Assembly: GCF_904849725.1 (NCBI RefSeq)
Contig: NC_058522.1
Coordinates: 228,073,084-228,137,083, forward strand
Reading direction: 5' to 3'
DNA: 64,000 bases
DNA from: Hordeum vulgare subsp. vulgare
Taxonomy: Eukaryota > Streptophyta > Magnoliopsida > Poales > Poaceae
The notes under the pieces were generated by a model. The model saw nothing but the letters and a program-made list of their open reading frames with translations, made no database searches and had not been told where the DNA came from. Positions 33,950-45,535 of this stretch are shown in pieces (the stretch's first letter is position 1; the number at the start of each line of letters is the position of its first letter). Made by a program: the position numbers and the translations under genes.

Positions 33950-34372
33950 AACTATGAATGCAATGCTTTGTGTGATTTGGGTGCTAGTGTTTCTACGATT
34001 CCAAAGTCTTTATGTGATGTTCTGGGTTTTAATGAGATTGAAGAGTGTTCTCTTAATTTGCATCTTGCTGATTCTACTGTCAATAAACCCATGGGAAGGA
34101 TCAATGATGTTCTTATTATTGCAAATAGGAACTATGTACCCGTGGATTTCATTGTGCTTGACATTGATTGCAATCCTACTTGCCCTATTATTCTTGGTAG
34201 ACCTTTCCTAAGGACTATCTGTGCTATCATCGATATGAAGGAAGGGAATATTAGATTTCAATTACCTTTAAGGAAGGGCATGGAACACTTTCCTAGAAAG
34301 AAAATAAGATTTCCTTATGAATCCATGATGAGGGCCACTTATGGTTTGAGCACCAAGGACGACGATACGTGA
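33950..34372 (+). pseudogene. Sabrina-like retropepsin
   Basis: The frame holds CDLGASVSTIPKSL at about 33969-34011, the D-L-G-A active-site form seen in Athila-type elements. VDFIVLDID and CPIILGRPFLRT follow, the latter being the second conserved motif of retropepsins. The ORF is in phase with the gag stretch, separated by one TAA, and is otherwise intact to 34372. A readthrough or a simple stop mutation could explain the arrangement. Confidence 0.82.
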
Positions 34373-37073
34373 TTCTATCGCTACTATGCCTAGCTAAGGG
34401 CGTTAAACAATAGCGCTTGTTGGGAGGCAACCCAATGAATTTATATTTTTTCTTTCTGTTTTCTTGCGTCCACACCATCACAATTCTGTTGTGATTGTGT
34501 TTTTTGTGTTTCTTTTTGTGTTTGAGCCAAGAAACACCTTTATGACTAGTCTTGGTAATGGTTGTTTGATCCTGCTGGAAAAAGACAGAAACTTTTCGCT
34601 CACGAGATGATTTTTCATTTTTATTCAGAAAGAGCTTTTGAGTTGATTCTTTTTACTGATGGTTGATATGCATTTTTCCAAGGCCTTCATAATTGTTCAG
34701 ATTTTTTGAGGTATGAGAAGTATACGAAGTATACAGATTGCTACAGACTGGTCTGTTTTTTGACAGATTCTGTTTTTGTTGAGTTGGTTGCTTGTTTTGA
34801 TGAAACTATGGTTAGTATCGGGGGGTAATAGCCATGGAAAAGTGAGAATACAGTAGCCCAACACCAATATAGATAGAATTCAAGTTTGCTACAATACCAA
34901 AAGAAGTGGTTGTTTGTTTTCTTGTGCTAATGTTATCACGAGTTTCTGTTTAAGTTTTGTGTTGTGAAGTTTTCAAGTTTTGGGTGACGTTCTCATGGAC
35001 AAAGAGATAAGGAGTGGAAAGAGCTCAAGCTTGGGGATGCCCAAGGCATCCCAAGCCAAATTCAAGGACACCAAAAAGCCTTAGCTTGGGGATGCCCTGG
35101 TAAGGCATCCCCTCTTTCGTCTTCAATCCATCGGTAACATTACTTGGAGCTATATTTTTATTCACCACATGATATGTGTTTTGCTTGGAGCGTCTTGTAT
35201 CGTAGGAGTATTTTCCTTTTGTTGTGTCACAATCATCCTTGCTGCACACCTTTTTGAGAGAGAGAGAGAGACATGCACTCATGGTGATTTTGCTAGAATG
35301 CTCATAGTGCTTCACTTATATCTTTTGAGCTAGATACTTTTGCTCTATGCGCTTCACTTATACCTTTTAGAGCACGGCGGTGCGTGATTTGGTAGTTGGC
35401 TTATGCTATGAAAGTAGTCCCAAATGTGGTAGATACCCAAGGAGGATGCAAAAACCTCCATCTTAATGTTCATTGAATAGAAAGAGAAGTTTTGATTCCT
35501 CTCAAATAGTTTTGAGAGGTGGATTTGGTAATATTAAGAGCTATGTTAGTAGGGTGTTGTGTATCTAGAAATACTTGTGTTGAAGTTAGTGATTCCCGTA
35601 GCATGCACGTATGGTGAACCGCTATGTTAGGAAGTCGGAGCATAATTGATCTATTGATTGTCATCCTTTGTGTTGAGGTCGGGATCGCGCGATGGTTAAC
35701 ACCTACCAACCCTTCCCCTAGGAGTATGCGTTTAGCACTTTGTGTTGATTACTAATAAAAACTTTCGGAACAAGTATGTGAGTTCTTCATGACTAATGTG
35801 AGAGCATGGTATAGATGCACTTTCACCTTCCACCATTGCTATCCTCTCTAGTGTCGTGCAATTCTCGCCGGTGCACAAACCCACCATATGCCTTCCTCAA
35901 AACAGCCACCATACCTACCTACTATGGCATTTTCATAGCCATTCCAAGATATATTGCTATGCACCTCCCACCGTTCCGTCTCATGACTTGTGCCGCCACT
36001 CTCATATTGCCATTGCATGATTGTAAGATAGCTAGCGAGATGTTTCAATGTTATACGCCATGCTAGATCGTTCCACATCCCGGTACACTGCCGGAGGCAT
36101 TTCCTATGGAGTCATCATTGTTAGCTTTGAGCTGTGAGTAAATAAAAGTGTGATGATCATCATTATTAGAGCATTGTCCCATGTGAGGAAAAAAAGAGGC
36201 CAAAGAGCCCAAAAAGAAAAAAAGAGAAAAGAAAGAAAAAAAGAGAGGCCTAAGAGCCCAAATGAAAAAAAGAGAAGAGAGAAAAAGAGAGAAGGGACAA
36301 TGCTACTATCTTTTTCCATACTTGTGCTTCATAATAGCACCATGTTCTTCATGATTGAGAGCTTCTTGCTTTATCACTACCATATGCTAGTGGGATTCTT
36401 CATTATATAACTTGCCTTGTATATTCCAATGATGGGCTTCCTCAAAATTTCCCTAGGTATTCGTGAGCAAGCAAGTTGGATGCACACCCACTAGTTTTCC
36501 TTCTGAGCTTTCACATACTTATAGCTCTAGTGCATATCTTGTATGGCAATCCCTACTCATTAACATTGATATCTATTAATGGAAATCTCCATAGCCTTTT
36601 GATACGTCGAGTCAATGTGACCATCTCCTCCTTTTTGTCTCACAACCACCACCACACTCTATTCCACTTATAATGCTATATCCATGGCTCGCGCTCATGT
36701 ATTGTGTGATAGTTTTAAAAAGTTTGAGAAAGTAAGAGTGTGAAAACAATTACTTGGCCAATACCGGGGTTGTGCATGATTTACATTAGTTGTGTGAGGA
36801 TGATGGAGCATAGCCAGACTATATGATTTTGTAGGGATAACTTTCGTTGGCCTTGTTATTTTGAAAGTTCATGATTACCTTGCTAGTTTGCTTGAAGTAT
36901 TATTGTTTTCATGTCAATAGCAAACTATTGTTTTGAATCTTACGGATCTGAACATTCATGTCACATGAAAGAAGTTGCAAAGGACAACTATGCTAGGTAG
37001 CAATCCACATAAAAAATTCATTCTTTATCACTTCCCTACTCGAGGACGAGAAGGAGTTAAGCTTGGGGATGCT
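34373..37073 (+). other. Sabrina-like noncoding 3' half with repeated purine motifs
   Basis: No coding potential is visible over 2.7 kb where reverse transcriptase and integrase would be expected. The motif agcttggggatgc occurs at about 35029, 35082 and, as the purine primer before the LTR, at 37060. The first two are followed by their near reverse complements (ggcatccc), forming potential hairpins. A purine-rich block with two copies of aagagcccaaa lies at 36186-36300. Related sequence is found in reverse at 53.7-56.5 kb. Confidence 0.7.
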
Positions 37074-38624
37074 TGATACGTCTCCAATGTATCTATAATT
37101 TTCGATGGTTTCATGTTATTATCTTGTCCAAATTTGGATGTTTTGCATGCCTTTTATATATTTTTTGGGACTAACTTATTAACTCAGTGCCAAGTGTCAG
37201 TTCTTGTTTTTCCATGTTTTTGACCCCTTTCAGAGGAGATTTTGAAACAGAGTCCAAACGAAAGAAAATCCCCAAAAAGATTTTTTTTCCGTAATGGAAG
37301 AAGATCGGGAAGCTTGAGAGCCAAGGCAGGGGGGCTCAGGGGCCCCACAAGCCCCCACCCCGCGGCCAGGGGGGGAGGCCGCGGCCCACAGGCTTGTGGG
37401 CCCCCTGGGCGCCCTCTGCCCTAGGGGTTGCGCCTATATATTCCCTAAAAATCCCAAAACAATCAGGAGATCATCGAAAGTACTTTTCCGCCGCCGCAAG
37501 CTTCTCTCTCCGCAAGATCCCATCTGGGGCACGTTCTGGTGCCCTGCCGGAGGGGGGATTCAGACACGGAGGGCTTCTTCATCAACTCCATGACCTCTCC
37601 GATGATGCATGAGTAGTTCACCATAGATCTACGGGTCCATAGCTAGTAATTAGATGGCTTCTTCTCTCTCTTGGATCTTCAATACCAAGTTCTCCATGAT
37701 CTTCATGGAGATCTATCCGATGTAATCTTTGTTTGCGGTGGGTTTGTCGAGATCTGATGAATTGCGGATTTATGATCAGATTATCTACGAATCTTATTTG
37801 AGTTTCTTCTGATCTCTCTTATGCATGATTTCATATCCTTGTAATTCTCTTCGAGTTGTGGGTTTTGTCTGGCCAACTAGATCTATGATTCTTGCAATGG
37901 GAGAAGTGCTTGGTTTTGGGTTCATACCGTGCGGTGACCTCAGCCAGTGATAGAAGGGGTAGCGAGGCACGCATCGTGTTGTTGCCATCAAGGGTAAAAT
38001 GATGGGGTTTTCATCATTGGTTTGAGATTATCCCTCTACATCATGTCATCTTGCTTAAGGCGTTACTCTGTTCGTCATGAACTCAATACACTAGATGCAT
38101 GCTGGATAGCGGTCGATGTGTGGAGTCATAGTAGTAGATGCAGAAAGTATCGGTCTACTTGTCTCGGACGTGATGCCTATATGTATGATCATTGCCTTAG
38201 ATATCGTCATAAATTTTGGCGGTTCTATCAATTGCTCGACAGTAATTTGGTCACCCACCGTCATATTTGCTATTTTGAGAGAAGCCTCTAGTGAACACTA
38301 TGGCCCCCAGGGTCTACTCTACACCATATTTTCAGCCTTACACTTTTTACTTCGTTGCACTTTCCGCCTTCAGATCTCACTTTGCAGACAATCTTGAAGG
38401 GATTGAAACCCCTTTGAAGCGTTGGGTGCAAGCTTGTTTGTGTTTGCGCAGGTACTCTGGACTTGACGAGACCCTCCTTCTGTATCGTTACCTTGGTTCT
38501 CAAACTGACGAAATACTTACTTCTCCTGTGCTGCATCACCCTTTCCTCTTCAAGGGAAAAAACCAACGCAAGCCCAGTCTCCGTCAACGTGTCAATTTCT
38601 GGCGCTTTTGTTTGGGAAGTAGCA
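37074..38624 (+). promoter_or_regulatory. Sabrina-like 3' LTR
   Basis: Starts TGATACGTCTCCAATG directly after the purine tract at 37059-37073, and ends gaagtagca at 38624. TATA-like ctatata at 37434-37440. Sampled comparison with the 5' LTR gives about 4-7% differences, many of them C/T or G/A. Confidence 0.85.
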
Positions 38625-38629
38625 TGAGG

Positions 38630-41502
38630 CCACCCTTGACCAGCTTTGGACCCCTCCTACTGTCGCCCATGGCCCCCTCGACGGCAGGAGACCTGCACCA
38701 CGTCATGCCCCTCGTCTCTCCCCTTCTACTCCCCCATGCAAAGCGTGCCTCCGGTGGCCAATTCGGTCAGATGGCGCCTGCGATTGCGGCATGCTAGGAG
38801 CCAACTCCTTGCTCCTCCTCGACCCTGTTCTAAACCCAGACCGCATCCAGAAAGACCGCAAACGCGCTCCCAATCCCTCTCTCCTCCCCTGTCCATCGCC
38901 GTGGTCTTGCCGGCGCACAAATATTCGGTGCACTGTGCCCCCTCGATATAGGGCTGCCCTGATCTTCTCTCCCTCCCTTCGACCTCCCGCCGCAACTAAC
39001 GCACGCCTGAGCCACCCATTCATCTCCAAGAACCCCCGAGCTCGAGATCAAGCTCCAGATGCGCTGCATCGGGATTCCGGCGATCCCCGAGTACAAGCCC
39101 GCTCCGGCTCTCATTTCTCTTCCAATGGGACCACAACAGCTTCTTGATGATTCCCCTCTCTCCCGTGATCTTTTGCTGCATGTTTTGGCCCTGACGACCA
39201 CCCTCCAGAAGCTCCTCCGCCGCGGAACCTCTTCGCCAGCGACTCTCTGCACCCGTGCTCCTCCCTCCTCCACGAGCCGAACAGAGGCTCGTCCCTGGAT
39301 CCATTTCCATCTCTAGCCGCACTCCTCGTGCCCTTTGTCATTGCCGGTGATCTCGCCGCCCTCTTTGTCCCGAGGTTGAAGATGATACGTGGGGGCCACC
39401 TATCGTCCTCACCTCTCGCTCGCCTCCCCTCTCTGCCACTCGTGACTGGGCTGCACCCAACAGTTTAAACCATAGCGGCTCCGTGCGCCTGGTCCGCCTA
39501 GGCTGGTTCGCTCGCTGGGCCGATTTGGTCAGCAGCTCCACGCCAAGGAACTCCGACCCTTTTTCCCTTTTCATTTTTCCTATAAATTCTGTTTTTTTTA
39601 ATTCCACACGATTAAATATTTATCCAAATTCAAATATTCCTCCACCACAAATCTTGTAATATTATGGAGTATTTTAGAGTGTCACTTGTGCATTTTTTTA
39701 CAAAGTATTCATGCACTGTATTGTTTCAAATCCTTGTTTTAGACATTTTAACACCGTGTTAAAATGGTTTATGCAACTTTTTGCAGTCCAAAAGTAAAAA
39801 ACCAATAATTTTTACAGAACCTATACTCACCCTGGTATTTTACAAAAACGATGTGACATTTTTCTAAGTAGAACATTTTCCCTGTTTTTGATTGAGTGTT
39901 TATTTTTACCCATTTATATTGTGGCAACAGATTTTGCTGCTGACAAAGGGCTTGGACTAGAAGTCCTCGAAGACCCTGGATACCTATTTGAGCAAGGCAA
40001 GTAGCCCTTTGACCATGTGTGAGAAACTACTTTTATGGATGTCAATTGGCACTTCGTTCCGATGCATTGAATGATGTTGAATCGGTGACCACCTTAGTGG
40101 GTTATCTCCAGAAACTCCTCGTTGATACTTGCACTTGGGTATGACCCTACCTTCTTATGAGGGTTGCGCGGGTGGGAAGTAGTTAGGCTGCTGGTAGTGC
40201 TACGCATGGGATTGGGTACATGCATGGAGACGATAGAAGGATGGTGATTCCTAAAGTTTTGCGAAAACCCCGTCGGGTGCCACTAATGCCCAAGGATGAT
40301 GTATTGAGCTAGGTAAGCACTTGATGAGGGAGTGGTATTCCGAGGCCAGCTATGTGAGTGGTTTCTAAAACTGGATTCGAGTTAAGACTTGTCGACCGTC
40401 CCAACCTTACATGTATGACCAAAATTCCCCTTATGGGATGGGGCTTTGCAGATTACTATGGTCAGTGCTAATAGAGAGCACGCATTACTAGTGGTGGGAG
40501 TGACATGTCACTCTCGAGACAGCGTCATGCAAGGATGAAGGGTGACCATGGGCTGTTTTTACAGACACCGGGCACATCGTTGCGTGCCTTCATGGATGAT
40601 ACATGTGTTGTCGATCACAGGTACTGTCACCAATGAGTGGTCTCTTTGCTAGTATCGTCATGGTAAAGGTGGTGTTCGAGTACTTACCTCGGGTATGATA
40701 AATACCACGAGTCGTGTGCTGACACGGAAGTTTCCCGAATCTTGTGGGGGAAGTGTGGAACCTCTGGAGAGTGTAAAACTATTCGAATAGCTGTGTTCAC
40801 GGTCAAGGACAATTGGGTGGTGCTGCTTAGACTATGTCCATGAGTTTTTGCTAAAATGAAGTGTGTGTGGGGGGGGATGGTGGTAGTACGAGTAATGAGC
40901 TAAGTCAGATGACTTGGCATGATGAGTGAACCGGGGTTGTTCGACCCTTAGTTGATATTGACACTTGTAACCTGCTCTCGGTTACCGTTTACCTTATGAT
41001 GCATGCCTCACGAGAAGTTGATCATGTTATTGCACTAGTGAAAGATCTGCTTGCTGCAAAATAGTATACTAGTGTTATGTCATACTTCATTATTGCCTTG
41101 TTCCAGATCATGGGTTGCTTGCAAGTACATTAAAAGTACTCATTGGCTTTCCACTGGTTATTTATTGTCCACGCATGGAAGAACCGGAGTTTGGAGAAGA
41201 GTTCGTAGGAGACGAACATGCGAACTAGGACGCTTCCTAGTCAGAATGCATGTAGGTTAATGCAGATGGCATGGGTTCACACTTTCAACCAAGATATCCG
41301 ATGTTAGTTGCGTTTGGTGTGTCGGCCTTCGAGGCCATATCTATGTAATTACTTAGCCCTAAGAGTCTTTATTTGTATCAGGCGATATGTATGGATGTAA
41401 GACTCGTTTTATTCAGGTTCTGTGTGTTCAGTGAGCATTGATCTCTGGGATCACTGTACACGTGCATTCAGTGATTACGTCTTACAAACAGTGGTCCCCA
41501 AA
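38630..41502 (+). other. 3' part of LARD solo LTR copy b
   Basis: GC-rich leader to about 39560, AT-rich to 39930, then a protein-like region 39930-40850. Near 40744-40808 the reading (WGKCGTSGECKTIRIAVFTV then KDNW) corresponds to the minus-strand copy near 62040-62110 and resembles the segments at 10.0 and 59.2 kb. Stops are frequent. The last 500 bp (catgggttgcttgcaagtac, tccactggttat and gagcattgatctc) match 43916-44455 and 61383-61900 in reverse. Long GC-rich open frames on both strands at 38.6-39.3 kb are attributed to base composition. Confidence 0.65.
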
Positions 41503-41507
41503 AATAA

Positions 41508-43014
41508 TAACATGATATATCTTCTTATCACCAATATAAGCATATTTCTGTATATCAGATATCTTCTTTAGTTCAAACACAGGATCAGTCTTAGGAGGGA
41601 GAGGATCTCCAAAAGTTTCAACATGCAAATTATGTTTTATTTGTCAATTTTCACTTTATTAAAGAATATGTCATCTATTTTATTTCTCTCATCCATAAGC
41701 AATTTTCATGGTCTAGAAAATATTGTTTTAATGGATCTCTAGGATACACGTCAATAGAAGCAAGACAATTCATGAGAACATCACCAAAGTTGACACTATT
41801 TGTTTCTTGATTGCAACGAATTTCGGCATTAACAATATTAGGGAAGGTCTACCAAAAATAATGGTAAAAAAATATCTTGTTATGATCCAAGAATTAAGAA
41901 ATCATAGGGTAATTCATCTTACCACACAAGACTTAAACATCCCTAACAATCCCAAGCGATTAAATAGTCTCTTTGTTTGCAAGCTTAATAGTATCATCAA
42001 TATCTTCTAAATCAAGAGGTGAAATATCATGCATAATTTCTTGATAAAGAGTAAAGGTAATGAAATTAACAATAGCATAATGAAATTAACAATAGCACCC
42101 ATATCACATAAACCATGATAATAATAATGTCCATTCTTAACAGAAAAAGAAGCATGCCAACGACAACTTTACACTTATCTTTGGAATCATGTTTTGCAAT
42201 ACGAGTTGCTCCATCGCAGAAATATATACCACCTAGGATCAATATACCTGACTCTTTACCTTTATCGATTTCTCAATATTTAGAGTTGCGTTTAATCCTT
42301 TCTAGAAGATCCCTTTTCAGTTCGATAGTTCTCTTCATAAAGGAACCAGTAAAAGAAGTATCGAGCATTGATTGATCATCATGATAAACACGAGCATAAA
42401 GGTTTTGTATAATTACCTATTTTGAGAGCTCATGATTGGGGCATGTGTGCATCATAGACTTAAGCCTCCCCTACCTTGAGCAATACTTTATCCTTCACAA
42501 GGCCAAAAATTAAATATATAATTCTTGTCCTCATGAACTAGGTGCATAAGATAGAACTCTCGTGAAACTCCATCTTCAATCGATTCCAATCCCATGTTCT
42601 AGCATCACCCAATAGCTTATACCATATTAATTCCTTTCCCTTAAAATATAAAGGGAATACTTTCTTATTAACCCCATCCCTAGTTTAACCTGCAAGCTTA
42701 AATAATCCACAAATTTCATCTATATAGATCAAGTGCATATCACGATGTATTGTTCCATCTCGTACGAAAAGATTAGCTAGAAGTTTCTCTAAACTACCCA
42801 AAGGAATTTCATAATAAATATTTTTAGTAGGTTCAGTAGGTTGAGGAGCAGCATTTTCCACTTCTGGTCTAGGTGAAGATACCCTGAACAAGCCGTAGAA
42901 AGGATTATATTCCATAGTAGCAAGTGATAACAAATTTCAGTATGTAACAAAATGTTTCCTTACCAAATTCCACTTACCAACGACGTTTCACACCCTGACT
43001 ACAATAGGGACCGA
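41508..43014 (-). pseudogene. Athila-like gypsy gag and protease, 5' half of the split element
   Basis: Minus-strand gag begins MEYNPFYGLFRVSSPR near 42915 and is open to 42685. After a stop it continues FPLYFKGKELIWYKLLGDAR (about 42655-42595), the usual gag core. Protease is marked by CDMGA near 42093-42110, followed by a 20-bp tandem duplication that destroys the frame. Further pol readings (DPVFELKKISDI and YAYIGDKKIY) run to 41508, where the LARD solo LTR has inserted; the sense continues at 15800. A decayed primer-site complement (caacgacgtttca) lies near 42978-42990. Confidence 0.7.
42061..42100. repeat. 20-bp tandem duplication in protease
   Basis: tgaaattaacaatagca occurs at 42061 and 42081 with a period of 20 bp, which shifts the minus-strand reading frame just after the retropepsin active site. 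Confidence 0.85.
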
Positions 43015-45055
43015 TGATCGACAAGTATTGGGGATCAATCATAGTTCTTATGATAAGTAAGAGTATCAAATCCAATGACGAGGAGAAGGAAATGACAGGT
43101 GGTTTTACCAAGGAAATCATTGCAACCATTCAAAGTAACGATGATAGATGGTTGTGTAGTAAGGCAATTAATAGCAAGTAACAAGTAATTTTTTAAACCA
43201 GGATGCATCAAGGTGGCCAAATAACTTTTGGACATCAAAGGACAAGCCATAAATTTCCCTTATATGTAGTGAAGTTCTCTTGAGGACACACGGGAAATGG
43301 TGTCTAGTCACGTTCATCATGTTTAGCTGATTCGCGTTTGGTACTTTGATAATGTAATATGTGGGTGGACCAGTGCGAGGGTGTTGTTCTTACTTGTACA
43401 AACAACCCTCTTATGATTACCTCCTCTCACAAACATCACCAACTACAAAGAAGAATTAAGATAAATGTAACCATAGCATGAAACATGTGGATCCATATGA
43501 GCCCCTTACGGAATAACGCATAAACTAGGGTTTAAGCTTATGCCACTCTCGCATCCTATCATCTACTTAATACACCCCAATGCTTTCCCTTAGGCCCAAG
43601 TATGGTGAAGGGTCATGTAGTCAACATTGACATGACAACATTAAAGGAAGAGCAACATACACATCATCAAAATATCAAATGAATACCAACTTCACATGAT
43701 TAATTGTAACACGACTTATCCCACGTCCTCAAGAACAATAGTAACTACTCACAAATCATCATCATGTTCAAGATCATAAGTATAATGAATAAACTTAAGG
43801 ATCTGAACTTATATTCTTTCACCAACTAAACCAACGAGTATCAACTACAAGGTGTAATCAACACTACTACCAACCTGTAGGTACTAATCTAAGGTTTAGA
43901 GACAAAGACTGAATATGTGGGGACCCCGACTTATGAGTTCAGATCGCCAAATGAACGTGCTCAATGATCCCGGAGATCAATGATCACCGAACACACAAAT
44001 ACTGAATATTAAGATTCTTACATCCAAGTACCGAAGTATTACATCAGTGACCGAATGGTCAAGTTCACAAGGTAGGGCCTATAAGGCCAAATCACACCGA
44101 TACAACTAGTACCGGAAATCCTAGAGCTAAGCGGGTGCACATGCCATCAGCCTACACCAATAGGCATTCTGACTGGGAAGCGTCCTAGTTCGCAGGGGCG
44201 TCTCCGAAGATGTACTCATCTCCAAACTCCGGTCCTTCCATCTGTGGTCAATAATATAACTAGTGGAAAGCCAATGAGTACTTTTGAATGTACTCGCAAA
44301 CAGCCCATGATATGAACAATGCAAGTGCAGGATAACAATAACATGCTTCTTTGGTGAATATCTTCTTGGTGGTAATAAACATGATCATAGGTATGCATCA
44401 TAAGTAAAACTACTTTTGAAGAACAGGTTACAGATATCAATATATCTGTGAGATGAACTAGGGTTTGAGATGAGATGGTGCTGGTTAATATGTTGATAAA
44501 GATTGGCCCTCCCATGATGGAGGAAATGTTGTTGATGACGATGAATTCTCTTTCCCCTCCATGAGGGGAGTTTCCCCGACGAATCGCTCCGTTGGTGAGC
44601 AAAAGTGCTCCTACCTAGGTTCCACCTCGATACGACGGCACTTCATCCGGAAATATGTCTTATGATTTTTATAGGTAAAAATACTTTATATTGGATAATA
44701 TCATCACTTGAAGTGTGTTGGGAGGTCCACGAGGTAGGGGGCACTCACGGGGGTAGGGCGTGCACCTAGGCTCATGGCCTCTTGGTGATTCCCTTGAAGT
44801 ATTTACTTTGCCATTATTTCTTTGATATTCCAAAATAAATCTCTATAAATTTCCAGGTCATCTGGAGCTCGAGAAAATATCCAACTCTTCTGTAGCCCTT
44901 TTTGGTCCAAAATTCCAACTGCCGGTAATTTCCCTCTTTGTATAAATCTTGTAAAATAAGAGAGAAATGGCATCGAGATTGCATCATATAGTGAAATAAT
45001 GACTGAAAACATAATATATATCAATGGGAAAACATGATGCAAAATGGACATATCA
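43015..45055 (-). promoter_or_regulatory. Athila-like 5' LTR containing a LARD fragment
   Basis: On the minus strand it begins TGATATGTCCATTTTGC at 45055 and ends at tgatcgacaag (43015). The end is homologous to the LTR ends at 52153 and 59865 (cacaagtrtagggga). Removing the 540-bp LARD fragment leaves about 1.5 kb, a usual size for this group. The element body is on the left. A minus-strand frame of 111 codons (45138-44803) spans the LTR start and is not a gene. Confidence 0.75.
43916..44455 (-). mobile_element. LARD LTR fragment (copy d)
   Basis: Starts tgtggggaccccgacttatgag, nearly identical to 61383 and to the reverse complement of the copy b end. It ends near gttacagatatcaatat, where similarity to 61920 stops. 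Only the last 0.54 kb of an LTR is present, and both flanks read as one continuous Athila-like LTR. No clear 5-bp duplication is seen, so it may be an internally deleted LTR or a rearrangement. Confidence 0.6.
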
Positions 45056-45535
45056 GGGATGGAGCGGAAGCCGAGGTTGACACAGGAGACTTGCAAACGA
45101 GAGTCGGCGGTGCTAACGAAGGCAACGACGATGTACATGTGATCGATTATGCAGTTTACCTAAACTCCCTAGCCATAGATCCTGTAACTTGCACGTAGGT
45201 ATGCCCATGGGGACTGCTAGCCCATTCCTGGCCTTGCATGTGTTGCTAGCCAATCTATCGGGATGCCCGAGTTTTGAAACCGCTGAAAACACTCCTCAGC
45301 TCCCGTCTTTGTGGATGATGCCTCTGTCTCAATGATTGTCGCCATCGTCCCTGCCGTTCCAGCACGGGCCTTCGATCGGGAGTCCTTGGTCATGGCCAGG
45401 AACTGGCCCGACGCCGACGGCTGCGTAGTCCGTTGCGAGGGCAGCGGCCCCCGCCAAGGACCCATGCGGGTGAGGGGGAGGGGGTTGCGACAACCGCAAC
45501 CCAGGTGACGTTGGCGAACTCCGCCCTATCGTGGC
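45056..45535. other. Unassigned GC-rich sequence
   Basis: This 480-bp stretch separates the Athila-like LTR from the BARE-type LTR and belongs to neither. A minus-strand frame of 82 codons (45465-45217) reads SKARAGTAGTMATIIETEAS and has no recognisable domain. The opposite strand is also open in part. It could be the original target sequence, a gene fragment or part of another element. Confidence 0.45.

Larger units (their letters stand above)
30512..38624 (+). mobile_element. Complete Sabrina-like Ty3/gypsy element, 8.1 kb
   Basis: LTRs of 1553 and 1551 bp start TGATACGTCTCCAA and end gaagtagca. Target duplications are CGAGG at 30507-30511 and TGAGG at 38625-38629, one C to T change. The total length and LTR length agree with the barley family Sabrina as I remember it. 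The internal region has a gag-like part and a protease, then about 2.7 kb without coding sequence; no reverse transcriptase, RNase H or integrase is present. It is therefore a structurally complete but non-autonomous member of the Athila-type lineage. Confidence 0.8.
15806..41502 (+). mobile_element. LARD-type solo LTR (copy b) split by two nested elements
   Basis: Starts TGTCACACCCGG at 15806 and ends gtccccaaa at 41502, flanked by AATAA at 15801-15805 and 41503-41507. Its own sequence is 15806-16561, 29850-30511 and 38630-41502, about 4.29 kb once the Tat-like and Sabrina-like elements and their duplications are removed. The right end matches reverse complements at 43916 and 61383. A TATA box aatatatag lies at 30258-30266, followed by a GC-rich leader (30300-30511 and 38630-39560), an AT-rich middle and a protein-like tail. 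No internal region or second LTR is present, so it is a solo LTR. It interrupts pol of the minus-strand Athila-like element. Confidence 0.8.

Noticed and set aside
38291..39341. Many frames of 76-168 codons on both strands
   Set aside because: They cross the end of the Sabrina-like LTR into the GC-rich leader of LARD copy b; no consistent protein is shared with other copies.
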